The notes beneath the pieces were generated by a model that saw only the letters and a list, made by a program, of their open reading frames with translations, was not told where the DNA came from and did no database searches. This document shows positions 51,622 to 60,191 of a stretch of DNA of 64,000 bases, one piece after another. The stretch is from Haladaptatus litoreus (GTDB lineage Archaea > Halobacteriota > Halobacteria > Halobacteriales > Haladaptataceae), in the NCBI RefSeq assembly GCF_900156425.1, contig NZ_FTNO01000001.1, forward strand, positions 1,302,001 through 1,366,000, in the 5' to 3' direction. Every line of letters begins with the position of its first letter. The stretch's first letter is position 1. A program made the translations under genes and the position numbers.

Positions 51622-51930
51622 TCAGTGTTGCTCCTCACGAGCCACCAGCTTGCAGAACCGACTCGTCGCACCAGCTTCTGTTTGCTCCTGATAGATAAAA
51701 GCGAGATTTTCGTTCTCGAACGCCTCGAAGAACTCCTCCCACGAAATCCGTTCTAGTGGGTCATCACTGACGTCTGACTCCTCGAAGTCGATTCGAAGGA
51801 GGCCGCCTCCGTCATCTGCTTTCCGTCCCTTCTCGGTTCCCTGAACCTTCGCCGGGTTGCCGTTTCGGTGTTCGATCCAGTTTCTAATCTCATCGTGATT
51901 CGTCGTCCGCCTCGATTCTTCGTTGGACAT
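51622..51930 (-). CDS. Conserved small acidic protein of unknown function
   Basis: The 102-residue product contains RNWIEHRNGNPAKVQGTEKG, LLRIDFEES, ISWEEFFEAFENENLAFIY and SRFCKLVAR. I recall this as a widespread small family often mislabelled as glucan-branching enzyme in databases; no enzymatic domain is visible. The end converges with the preceding mini-operon (53 bases). Confidence 0.72.
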   Translation of the reverse strand: MSNEESRRTTNHDEIRNWIEHRNGNPAKVQGTEKGRKADDGGGLLRIDFEESDVSDDPLERISWEEFFEAFENENLAFIYQEQTEAGATSRFCKLVAREEQH

Positions 51931-52010
51931 GTTGTACCCTCCGAAAGCGAGTCGGGTGACCTGTACTTAGAAATAGTGGCTCAGTAGACATTATCTCAAC
52001 CCGTGAACCG

Positions 52011-53279
52011 TTAAGCCCGCCCTCGGCGAGACAGTTCCTCCATCACTGGCGTTGCGAGCGTCCCGTGGACGATGACCGAAACGAGTACCACGAATCCAAC
52101 GAGCGACCACACCAATCGAGCGTCGGGAAAGGTCGCCTCGTTGATAGCGTAGGCGAGATAGAAAAACGACCCGACGCCGCGGATGCCGAAGAAAGAAATG
52201 ACGCTCCTGTCTGCGAACTCCATTTTAGAACCCGCCATTCCGAGCAGTCCGGCGAGCGGCCGGAGGACGAAGACGAATCCGAGTCCGAGAGCGATGGTGG
52301 AGAAGGTGAGGTTTTCGAGAAGACCGGTCGCAACCGCCCCGCCGAACAGAGCTAGCAGGACTGCCATCGTTAGTCGCTCGATTACTTCCGCGAAGTCGTG
52401 AAGCGCACGATTGTACTCGTGGGTTCGCTCACGGTGTCGAATGACCAGCGCGGCGGCGAACACCGCGATAAATCCGTACCCTTGAACCAATTCCGTGATA
52501 CCGTACACGAGGAGCGTGCCGGCCAATGCCTCCGCGCCTTCTACCGTGCTGGCGAGTTTCGTGGACGGTGAAAACTGAAACAGCAGTCCGGCAAGCAGCC
52601 ATCCGAGAATCAGTCCCGCAACCGTTCCGACGACGATTTTGTAAATTACGTCCACGAGTAACCAGTCAACGAACCACTCGGACGGCGCGAGTCCGGCGGT
52701 TGCGATGGCGATAGCTACATACGTGAACGGAAATGCAAGTCCGTCGTTCAGTCCGGCCTCCGAGGTGAGCGTGAAACGGACTTCGTGTTCGTGTTCCTGC
52801 TCGACCGGTTGGTCGCTCATCGCGTTTTCACCCTCTCCGGGTGGCCCGACCTGTACGTCCGACGCGAGAACCGGGTCAGTCGGAGCGATGACCGCACCGA
52901 GCAACATCGCTGTGGCGGGAACGAATCCGAGTACCCACCACCCTGCTATCGCCGCACCAGCAATCGTCAGCGGCATCGTTATCACGAGCAAACGCCAGGT
53001 CGAACTCCACTCGCCGAGCGAAAACGGGCGGTCGATTTTTAGACCGGCGCTCATCAACGAGACGATGACCACGAACTCGGCGAGACGCTCGGCAAGGTCG
53101 CTGTGAACCAACGGATCGGGGTTTGGCAGTCCGACCGGGAGCAAAAACGCGACCGCTCCGATAACCAGATAGGAGATAGGAACGGAAACGGCGTACTCAC
53201 CGAGTAATTCCGGCAGTACGGTGGCCGCGAGGATGAGCAATCCGAGAAACGCGAGCGCGACGACGTAAGTTTCGACCAT
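52011..53279 (-). CDS. CPA-type cation:proton antiporter
   Basis: A 422-residue membrane protein with 12-13 hydrophobic segments. The GAVIAPTDPVLASDVQVG motif is the NhaP-type ion-binding segment, followed by an acidic loop rich in E and H and by SEAGLNDGLAFPF, which is highly conserved in CPA1 exchangers. It should exchange Na+ or K+ for H+. The inserted cytoplasmic loop (ENAMSDQPVEQEHEHE) is charged. No regulatory domain at the C-terminus. Confidence 0.92.
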   Translation of the reverse strand: MVETYVVALAFLGLLILAATVLPELLGEYAVSVPISYLVIGAVAFLLPVGLPNPDPLVHSDLAERLAEFVVIVSLMSAGLKIDRPFSLGEWSSTWRLLVITMPLTIAGAAIAGWWVLGFVPATAMLLGAVIAPTDPVLASDVQVGPPGEGENAMSDQPVEQEHEHEVRFTLTSEAGLNDGLAFPFTYVAIAIATAGLAPSEWFVDWLLVDVIYKIVVGTVAGLILGWLLAGLLFQFSPSTKLASTVEGAEALAGTLLVYGITELVQGYGFIAVFAAALVIRHRERTHEYNRALHDFAEVIERLTMAVLLALFGGAVATGLLENLTFSTIALGLGFVFVLRPLAGLLGMAGSKMEFADRSVISFFGIRGVGSFFYLAYAINEATFPDARLVWSLVGFVVLVSVIVHGTLATPVMEELSRRGRA

Positions 53280-53383
53280 ACGCCGATTTCATCGTGCACA
53301 GTCAAAATTCGTCTGGCAGAGCTGTCGCTTGATGTGTTTTTCCAGCAGAATCAAAAAGGCTCGAATCACACAAAAAAGATATT

Positions 53384-53569
53384 TCACTGGCTGTTCTGCA
53401 TTACCATCCAGAGCGAAACCGGAACGTTCGCCGCGATGAGTCCGTAGACGGCCCCCATTATCGGGTCGGTGCCAAGCGGTGAGTGCAGGAGATAGCCAGC
53501 AGTGAGTCCGACGACGTCGGCGAGGAGAAACGCGACGACCAGTTGTTTACCGGAAATAGCCGATGACAT
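53384..53569 (-). CDS. Small two-helix membrane protein
   Basis: A 61-residue protein (MSSAISGKQLVVAFLLADVV and onward) with two hydrophobic segments at about 9-27 and 37-56. The ATG at 53569 has an AT-rich TATA-like element about 26 bases upstream, as expected for a leaderless gene. Family not recognised. Confidence 0.6.
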   Translation of the reverse strand: MSSAISGKQLVVAFLLADVVGLTAGYLLHSPLGTDPIMGAVYGLIAANVPVSLWMVMQNSQ

Positions 53570-53647
53570 GCTGTCAAAATACAATATAATTTCATAAATG
53601 TTGCGAAAATTCCATCACCTCCTACAATCACGCAAGATATTGGTTCG

Positions 53648-54430
53648 CTACTTCTTGTTTACGGAGGCCAACAACACTTCCTTGGCAGTATCGCCGAGTC
53701 GGTGCATATCTTCTTTCGTCATGTGGAACTTCGGTTCCCACTCCGAAAGACCGAGATAGTCGCTGATGACGAACATCGACGCCGCTTTTACCTCGCGGTG
53801 GTTCGCAACCGCGAACACCGCGGCCGCTTCCATCTCCACGGTGAGAGCCCCCTCCTCGGCGTATCGTTCGACCTCAAGCCTCGTTTCTCGATATATCGCA
53901 TCGGTCGTCCACGAGGAACCGACGTGAAACGGTTCGCCGCGGTCACGAAGTAGTCCCGTGGTTTGCGCAGTGAGCGATTCGCTGGCATGTGCGTATTTTT
54001 CCGATTCGACGTAGTGGTGTGACGTTCCTTCGTCGCGGATAGCTTTGTCGCAGACGACGAACTCGCCCATTTCGATTTCGTCGTCCAAACTGCCCGCGAT
54101 GCCTATCGAGAGAAACGCTTCGACGCCGTCAGCGATGAGTTCGTCCATCAACATCGCAGTCGTCGGTGCGCCGATTCCGAACTGTCCGAGGACGCCGACG
54201 GTTCGGTCGGAGTCGTCGAAAACGTAGAGTGTACCGTAGTAGTGGCCCACCTTCTCCCCCTCGTAGGTTTCCATGAAGTAGTCCATCAGTCCGCGACTAT
54301 AACAGAGGATAACCGCTTCCGGCGGCTTTTCCAGCTCCGAATCGGTTTTCGATTGTCGGTAATCGGAGTGTTCCTGCGGCGTAACGAGCGGTTCTGCGTC
54401 CAATTTTTCGGGGAGATTCGGAAACGCCAT
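53648..54430 (-). CDS. Nucleoside phosphorylase (uridine/purine phosphorylase family)
   Basis: The 260-residue product has the PNP/UDP-family pattern: GQFGIGAPTTAML, FLSIGIAGSLDDE near the phosphate site, and VEMEAAAVFAVA, the ribose-binding segment. It cleaves nucleosides with phosphate; base preference is not readable. The EEGALTVEMEAAAV spacing matches uridine phosphorylases. Confidence 0.88.
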   Translation of the reverse strand: MAFPNLPEKLDAEPLVTPQEHSDYRQSKTDSELEKPPEAVILCYSRGLMDYFMETYEGEKVGHYYGTLYVFDDSDRTVGVLGQFGIGAPTTAMLMDELIADGVEAFLSIGIAGSLDDEIEMGEFVVCDKAIRDEGTSHHYVESEKYAHASESLTAQTTGLLRDRGEPFHVGSSWTTDAIYRETRLEVERYAEEGALTVEMEAAAVFAVANHREVKAASMFVISDYLGLSEWEPKFHMTKEDMHRLGDTAKEVLLASVNKK

Positions 54431-54573
54431 TTTCCGGTGACAACTGACAGCACAGCAAAATATCTTTCGTTGCTACTGCTTTCTGTGGCCACAGTCAGTT
54501 CTTCGCTCCGTCAACTGCCTGCACCATCACGAAATACCAATCAACATATTTGATGGGACGATTCTATTCAACT

Positions 54574-55254
54574 ATGCACGAGACGGTCATCGAACTGTTG
54601 AACAGCAACGCTGAACACGCAGACGAGTTTCAGTCCCGATTCGACGACGTACAGGACTCCCAACGACCGAGCGTGGTCACCGTCTGCTGTTCGGACTCCC
54701 GCGTCCTCCAAGACCACATGTGGGGGAACGACCAACCGGGACACATCTTCACCTGCGGCAACATCGGAAACCGGGTCGTCCAACGAACCGATTCCGGCGA
54801 AGCCGTTTCCGGTGACGTTCTGTATCCGGTCGAACACACAGGGACGGATACCATCGTCGTCGTGGGACACACGGGTTGTGGGGCCGTGACGGCGACCTAC
54901 GACGATTTGACCGACGGCCTCTCCGAGCCCGCCGGTATCGAACACTGTCTGTCACTGCTGAAACCGCGTCTGGAATCGGGCGTCGAATCGCTTCCCTCCG
55001 ACGTGAGTCGAACCGAGGCTATCAACCGACTCGTGGAGTACAACGTCGATAGGCAAATCGAGTTCCTCATCGAAAGCGACGAAATCCCCTCGGGAGTCGA
55101 TATTGTCGGCGTCGTCTACGACTTTCAGGACGTGTACGGAAAGCGCCGCGGGGAAGTCCACGTCGTCAACGTCAACGGAGAAATTGCCGTCGAAAAATTG
55201 CGGGAAAAGCATCCGAAAATCGACTCGCGGATTCGGCGGCTCTGGGAGTACTGA
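54574..55254 (+). CDS. Beta-class carbonic anhydrase
   Basis: The 226-residue protein shows the beta-CA zinc site: CSDSR (C39, D41, R43) and GHTGCGAV (H99, C102). It interconverts CO2 and bicarbonate. I prefer the ATG at 54574 because a TATA-like CATATTT lies about 25 bases upstream; ATG 54553 would add seven residues. Product could feed the biotin carboxylase elsewhere in the window. Confidence 0.92.
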   Translation: MHETVIELLNSNAEHADEFQSRFDDVQDSQRPSVVTVCCSDSRVLQDHMWGNDQPGHIFTCGNIGNRVVQRTDSGEAVSGDVLYPVEHTGTDTIVVVGHTGCGAVTATYDDLTDGLSEPAGIEHCLSLLKPRLESGVESLPSDVSRTEAINRLVEYNVDRQIEFLIESDEIPSGVDIVGVVYDFQDVYGKRRGEVHVVNVNGEIAVEKLREKHPKIDSRIRRLWEY

Positions 55255-55297
55255 ACCACCGCCAAACAATTATTCTGGTAGAACCCAACTATTTCAC

Positions 55298-55507
55298 ATG
55301 CTCATTCGACTGTTGTTGCTGGCGTTCGGCGTCTTCGAGTTCCTCTTTCCACGAAGAGTCGTGGATTGGGGAATGAAACATTCACTTCAAAACGGTTCGG
55401 ACATCGAAGTGAAACCGTGGGTGTACACGGTTGCAAGAATCGAGGGCCTCGTCATCACGCTGTGGGCGCTTCGTCGCGGCAAAAAGAAGCGCGGTGCATC
55501 GAGGTAA
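55298..55507 (+). CDS. Small membrane protein
   Basis: The 69-residue product has an N-terminal hydrophobic segment (MLIRLLLLAFGVFEFLF), a central RRVVDWGMKHSL and a second hydrophobic patch, ending in a basic tail GKKKRGASR. It lies 43 bases downstream of the carbonic anhydrase gene. No family recognised. Confidence 0.6.
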   Translation: MLIRLLLLAFGVFEFLFPRRVVDWGMKHSLQNGSDIEVKPWVYTVARIEGLVITLWALRRGKKKRGASR

Positions 55508-55527
55508 ACGCCGACTTCTCCGTTCGA

Positions 55528-55965
55528 TTACGCGCTCAAGAAAGGGAGCGACACGTCGCGTTTTCTCAACCAGTACTCTCCCCCGGCGAGCAGTCCGTAC
55601 CCGACGACGTAGAACGGCGCAAAGAGGAACATGAACAGGAACGCAGGGGAATCGCCATCGCCGCTTCCAATCGTGGGAACGTAGACCAACACATGACAAA
55701 ACAGAAACACGAACGTCATGAGCACCGCCGGACTCCGGATTTTGTATCGAATCCAGAGTACGATAGGAAGGCCGATGGTGCCGAACGCCATGACCGAGTA
55801 TAACCCCAGTGCGTGCCAAACCGACGCAGTAATCGAGATGTTCGAGGATGGCTGTACACTGTATTCGAGGACGATTCCGGTGTAGACGAGACTAGCGAGA
55901 CTGCCGAGGAGGAGGGCACGTTTCCACTCATCTGACGGCGGAACCCATCTGCGGAGAATTGCCAT
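55528..55965 (-). CDS. Four-helix membrane protein, unknown
   Basis: The 145-residue product has about four hydrophobic segments (near 16-38, 50-72, 75-95 and 105-128) and ends RKRDVSLPFLSA. ATG 55965 has a TATA-like ATATATTTATC about 25-35 bases upstream; an ATG at 56004 is also in frame. It converges with the small membrane gene at 55298, 20 bases apart. Confidence 0.6.
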   Translation of the reverse strand: MAILRRWVPPSDEWKRALLLGSLASLVYTGIVLEYSVQPSSNISITASVWHALGLYSVMAFGTIGLPIVLWIRYKIRSPAVLMTFVFLFCHVLVYVPTIGSGDGDSPAFLFMFLFAPFYVVGYGLLAGGEYWLRKRDVSLPFLSA

Positions 55966-56061
55966 ACAGTATCTGACAGGTACGACGTGATAAATATATG
56001 CCATGTGGGACGAAAGTCGGTGCTGCCCGGATTCAGAACGAACACGACGGAAATTCCCGAT

Positions 56062-57387
56062 TCACACCGTCGTTACCCGAACGGAAACCGGCTCCGCCGG
56101 TTGCAGTGTTAGGGCCGCGGCGAAGGACAGTTCCGGCAGCTGAAAGTCGAACCGGAATCGCTGAAGGAGCGTCGCCACCACTAGTTTCGTCTCCATCAAT
56201 CCATAGCGCATCCCGATGCAGTGGCGCTTCCCGCCGCAGAACGGGAAGTACGCGTACTCCGGCAAGGATGCCTCGAACTCATCAGTCCAGCGGTCAGGTT
56301 GGTACTCCCACGGCGATTCGAACCAGCGGCTATCGTGGTGGACGACCCACTGTGGAATCGTCAACGTTGCGCCCTCGGGAACGTCGTACTCGCCAATTTT
56401 CATCGGACGATTTGACTCGCGGAACAGCGTGTACGCCGGTGGATGGAGGCGCATCGCTTCTTTGACCGCCGCATCGAGTCGCGGGAGCGCCGGAAGGTCT
56501 GTCACCGTCGGGTCGTCGTCGCCGAGGACTTCGTCTAGTTCAGCTCTGACCTCCGCTTCGGCGTCGGGATGGCGAGCCAGTGCGGTGAGCGTATAGGTCA
56601 TCGCCAGCGCCGCCGTGTCGTGGCCACCCAGAATGACGGTCGCAATCTCGTCTCGAAGCGTTTCGTCGGTCAGGTCGGTTTCCGGGTCATCGACTGCCGC
56701 GATAAGCGTCGCAAGGAGGTCGTTCGGCGAATCGTCTTGCGCTCGGCGAGCCTCGATAACGTCGTAGATGACTGTGTCGAGGTTGTTCATGGCTCGCCGG
56801 TAGCGCCGGTTTCGCGGCGTGGGTATCCACGCCGCGAGATACGTCGAGACGTGTGAAAGATTGAACCGTTCGCTGATAGTTCGAGCGGTGTTCGCGAACT
56901 GCCCCTCTGCGTCCTCGATGTCAAACCCGAACAGCGTTCTGGCCATGATAGCGAGGGTGAGATGCTGAAGCTCACTGTTCAGCGTGATGGTTTCGCCGGA
57001 AGTCCAGTTATCAGCACGGGCGCGTGTTTCATCGACCATCATCGTCGCGTACTGCGTTAGTTGCTCGCGGAAAAACTCGGGTTGCAGTCGGTTGCGTTGC
57101 TCGTGCCAGAACTCGCCTTCACTCAACAACAGTCCGTCACCGACGATGTCGCCCAACTGGTCACGCTGGAACGACCCCTTTCCGTAATGCTGCTGGTCGG
57201 TGACGAGGATGCGTTCGATGTGTTCGGGATGAGCAACCATCACGAACGTCCGCCCGGCTATGTTGGTGGCGACAATGTCCCCGTATTCTTCGGCCCATCG
57301 TTCGTACGTCGAGAATGGATCACGCACGAACGAGAGTGTGCTACCGGCGACTGGAAGTCCGCTCGGCCCGGGTGGCAACGTACTCAT
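56062..57387 (-). CDS. Cytochrome P450
   Basis: A 441-residue P450 with I-helix GGHDTAA, K-helix KEAMRLHPP (ExxR), meander PEYQPDRW-like EYQPDRWTDE, and heme loop FCGGKRHCIG with the axial Cys at about 390. The sequence starts near a PPGPSGLPVAG segment typical of soluble or peripherally bound P450s; no membrane anchor is visible. Redox partners are not adjacent. Substrate unknown. It is divergent from a transporter, with 165 bases of AT-rich sequence between them. Confidence 0.95.
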   Translation of the reverse strand: MSTLPPGPSGLPVAGSTLSFVRDPFSTYERWAEEYGDIVATNIAGRTFVMVAHPEHIERILVTDQQHYGKGSFQRDQLGDIVGDGLLLSEGEFWHEQRNRLQPEFFREQLTQYATMMVDETRARADNWTSGETITLNSELQHLTLAIMARTLFGFDIEDAEGQFANTARTISERFNLSHVSTYLAAWIPTPRNRRYRRAMNNLDTVIYDVIEARRAQDDSPNDLLATLIAAVDDPETDLTDETLRDEIATVILGGHDTAALAMTYTLTALARHPDAEAEVRAELDEVLGDDDPTVTDLPALPRLDAAVKEAMRLHPPAYTLFRESNRPMKIGEYDVPEGATLTIPQWVVHHDSRWFESPWEYQPDRWTDEFEASLPEYAYFPFCGGKRHCIGMRYGLMETKLVVATLLQRFRFDFQLPELSFAAALTLQPAEPVSVRVTTV

Positions 57388-57551
57388 CAGCTAATTGTTG
57401 GTTAGAACAACAAATCAATTTGATGGTAACCATGAACAGGTAATTCGGATGCGCATCGAAACTAACAGTTCTCCCGAGTTTCGAGACGGTCACTATCGGC
57501 CACGAACGGAGCAACAATGGTTTACTTACTATCCCCAAAGAAATCGTGTAG

Positions 57552-58553
57552 ATGGATACGAAGAAACGACTCCAACGGCATCAGGTCGTCGTCTACGCGG
57601 CCTTCGTTCTGCTTGCAGTTGGTGTCGGAGTGGGTCGCCCGAACTCGGCGTCATTTTTCGAGCAACTCATTGACCCGGTGCTCGCCGTCCTGCTCTACGT
57701 CACGTTCCTCGAAATCCCGTTCGTCCGACTTCGCCGGGCGTTTCGAAACGGACGGTTCATCGCGGCAGCACTCGGGATGAACTTCCTCGTCGTCCCTATC
57801 ATCGTCTGGGGCCTCACCCGGTTTCTCCCGCAGCGCCCTGCCATCCTCGTCGGTGCATTCATGGTTCTTCTGACGCCGTGCATCGACTACGTCATCACCT
57901 TCACCGAACTCGCAGGGGGCGATTCCGAGCAGATTACCGCGACCACGCCCGCCCTGATGCTTATCCAACTGCTGTTGCTTCCGGTGTATCTCTGGCTGTT
58001 CATGGGCGGGGAAGCCGCCGAAGCTATCGAAGCAGGCCCGTTCATCGAAGCCTTCTTGATAATTATCGCCCTTCCGCTGACGCTCGCGTGGCTCACCGAA
58101 ATATGGGCGGAGCAGTCTTCGACGGGCGAAAATTGGCAGGAGACGATGGGGTGGTTGCCAGTTCCGATGATGGGTGCGACGCTGTTCGTCGTCATCGCCT
58201 CCCAACTCCCCCGAGTACAGGACTCAATCGAACAGATTGCGGTCGTCGTTCCGGTGTACGTCGCGTTCCTCGTCGTCATGCCGATGCTCGGACGGCTTGC
58301 GGCAGGAGTGCTCGGAATGGCCGTCGGCGAGAGTCGGGCGCTCGTGTTCACCTCGGTCACTCGTAATTCGCTGGTCGTGCTTCCGCTCGCGCTTGCACTC
58401 CCAGCAGGCTATGGGTTGGCTCCGGCAGTCGTCGTGACACAGACTCTCGTCGAACTGGTTGGAATGGTTGTGCTAACGCGCGTCGTTCCGGCGTGGCTCG
58501 TGCCGGAATCAACCAGTCCGACTTCGATTTTCGAATCCATCAGTCGTGATTGA
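57552..58553 (+). CDS. Acr3/BASS-family transporter, arsenic-resistance type
   Basis: A 333-residue protein with about ten hydrophobic segments. LLTPCIDYVITFTELAGGD is similar to the Cys-containing helix of Acr3 arsenite exporters, and TSVTRNSLVVLPLALALP matches the family's later Asn-Ser-rich helix. The product could export arsenite, but no arsR or arsC gene is close, and bile-acid-symporter relatives have other substrates. Confidence 0.82.
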   Translation: MDTKKRLQRHQVVVYAAFVLLAVGVGVGRPNSASFFEQLIDPVLAVLLYVTFLEIPFVRLRRAFRNGRFIAAALGMNFLVVPIIVWGLTRFLPQRPAILVGAFMVLLTPCIDYVITFTELAGGDSEQITATTPALMLIQLLLLPVYLWLFMGGEAAEAIEAGPFIEAFLIIIALPLTLAWLTEIWAEQSSTGENWQETMGWLPVPMMGATLFVVIASQLPRVQDSIEQIAVVVPVYVAFLVVMPMLGRLAAGVLGMAVGESRALVFTSVTRNSLVVLPLALALPAGYGLAPAVVVTQTLVELVGMVVLTRVVPAWLVPESTSPTSIFESISRD

Positions 58554-58589
58554 AACTATGCGTTCTTCATCGTTTGAATCCAACACCAA

Positions 58590-58609
58590 TCTCGGTGTGG
58601 ACACCGAGA
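58590..58609. terminator. Hairpin downstream of the Acr3/BASS gene
   Basis: TCTCGGTGT-GG-ACACCGAGA, nine-base arms, lies 37-56 bases after the stop at 58553 and is followed by AAAGTTTGTT. It may end or protect the transcript. Confidence 0.4.
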
Positions 58610-58728
58610 AAGTTTGTTCAGGGCGCAGACCTAATGGTACGGAATTCGACTCCGCTGCCGCTACCACTATGCGACCGTGTTGACGGAATGTCGAAAAGTA
58701 AAACACTCAGAAAAGAGTTGAATCCACT

Positions 58729-58929
58729 ATGTCGTCCTCCAATATGCCCTCCTCGTGGAGCGACCCGAGATACGTCTCGACGGTCGTCGGTGTCCTCGCT
58801 ACGGGCGTACTCGTATTCTACGCCGCACTGACCCAATCCGGTCTTGTGGTTGAAGAAGTCGTGTTCGTCCTACTCTCCGTAACTCTCCCAGCAACAATTG
58901 CTTACGAAGTCGCTCGTCGCTGGTCGTAA
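58729..58929 (+). CDS. Small membrane protein
   Basis: The 66-residue product has hydrophobic segments at about 18-34 and 42-60, separated by LTQSGLVVEEVV. It is located between the transporter and the chorismate mutase gene, on opposite strand to the latter. No family recognised. Confidence 0.6.
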   Translation: MSSSNMPSSWSDPRYVSTVVGVLATGVLVFYAALTQSGLVVEEVVFVLLSVTLPATIAYEVARRWS

Positions 58930-58983
58930 TCTGACGTATCGTTCTCAAAGTGGAAAGATACGACCTGAGGTCTATGTCATCTA

Positions 58984-59250
58984 TTATCGAGTCTCTCGCT
59001 GTTCCACCTTGTTCAACTCGATTAACAACCGAAATACCGCCTTCACCAGATTCGAGTCAACGTCGAATCGTTCGGCGTTCTCACCTGCTCTATCCATCAC
59101 CTTCTGTTCTTGCCCCTCGTCCGTCGTCGGAATGTCCTCGACGGATTTCACTCGCGCCACCGTCTCCGCGACGTAGGTTCGTCTGGCGATGAGTTCCACG
59201 ATTTCGCGGTCGATGGACTCTATCTCGTCGCGGAGTTCCGCGAGGCTCAT
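58984..59250 (-). CDS. Chorismate mutase (AroQ fold)
   Basis: The 88-residue helical domain from MSLAELRDEIESIDREIVEL onwards contains the AroQ active-site pattern (Arg near 7, REIVELIARR, KSVED), converting chorismate to prephenate. The ATG at 59250 overlaps the shikimate kinase stop by four bases. A GTG at 59286 would add 12 residues. It is coupled to aroK, linking steps of the same pathway; TyrA is encoded elsewhere in the window. Confidence 0.88.
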   Translation of the reverse strand: MSLAELRDEIESIDREIVELIARRTYVAETVARVKSVEDIPTTDEGQEQKVMDRAGENAERFDVDSNLVKAVFRLLIELNKVEQRETR

Positions 59251-60134
59251 ATCGTTCGGGTCCCGTCTGTTTGCGTCGTCGTTAGCCACGTAGTGCCCTC
59301 CAGTGACTCCCACCTTTCTTGTACTCCCTCTAAAATCTCCCGTCCCCCGACGGCGACGTAACTCGGGCCGGTACCGGACAGCGAAACGCCATCGACATCC
59401 GGCAGGGCAGAAAGCAGTGGGTCGGTCGAAAAACCGAGCGCGCCGCAGAACGCGAATCCGTTGACGGTCATCGCCCGTCCGTAGTCGCCGTCGAGCGCGA
59501 GGTCAGCGACCAACTCGGCCATTGGGGCGATTCGTTGACAGCGTTCGACATCTGCGTCCGCCGAAAAAGCTTGCTCGGGCGGAGTGTAGACCAGCACGTC
59601 CCACGACACTTCCTCCCGAGAAAGCAGTTCGTCGCGGTCGTTGTCGGTGACCGTCACACCCCCGAGCATGCTCGCGCTGGCGTCGTCGAACGCTCCGGTG
59701 GCAGTTACGCCGACATCGCGGGCGGCCTGCACACCGAGTCGGCAGGCGCCCTTCCGCGTCATCTCGTCCTCTCGCTCTACGTCAATATCCAGCGCAGACA
59801 GGGTTGCCATCACGGTGGCGTTCGCGGCGGCGCTCGAACTCTTCAGCCCGGAGGCCATCGGAACGTCGCTTTCGGTGCGAACCGTCGCGCCAAGCGATGG
59901 AGATTCGTCCGTGGACGAACCTCCGTCGGCGGATTCGAGAACCAGTTCGACACAGCGTTCGATGAGTCGCGTGTCGGCGTCCGGTGCGTCCGCGATCTCC
60001 CCGCGAATGTCTCCGGAGTCGTCCAGTGATACCTCGGCGGTCGTGTCGGCGTCGATGGCGAACGCCGACCCGACGCCCGTGGCGAGTGCGTTGAGCACGG
60101 TTCCGGCGGCGGGTGCTGTGGCGCGTCCGTTCAT
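59247..60134 (-). CDS. aroK: Archaeal (GHMP-type) shikimate kinase
   Basis: A 295-residue GHMP-superfamily enzyme, the archaeal replacement for bacterial AroK. It has the N-terminal APAAGTVLNALATG segment, the phosphate-binding PMASGLKSSSAAANA loop (about 92-106) and a terminal LSGTGPSYVA motif. It phosphorylates shikimate with ATP. Its stop overlaps the chorismate mutase start by four bases. A near-perfect 12-bp inverted repeat (59899-59924, one mismatch) lies within a Ser/Asp-rich linker region. Confidence 0.93.
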   Translation of the reverse strand: MNGRATAPAAGTVLNALATGVGSAFAIDADTTAEVSLDDSGDIRGEIADAPDADTRLIERCVELVLESADGGSSTDESPSLGATVRTESDVPMASGLKSSSAAANATVMATLSALDIDVEREDEMTRKGACRLGVQAARDVGVTATGAFDDASASMLGGVTVTDNDRDELLSREEVSWDVLVYTPPEQAFSADADVERCQRIAPMAELVADLALDGDYGRAMTVNGFAFCGALGFSTDPLLSALPDVDGVSLSGTGPSYVAVGGREILEGVQERWESLEGTTWLTTTQTDGTRTI

Positions 60135-60191
60135 GGCCGCGCTTCGCAGGGCGTCCGCTTCAGAGTGGCGGTAGACGCAATTCGTGACGGC

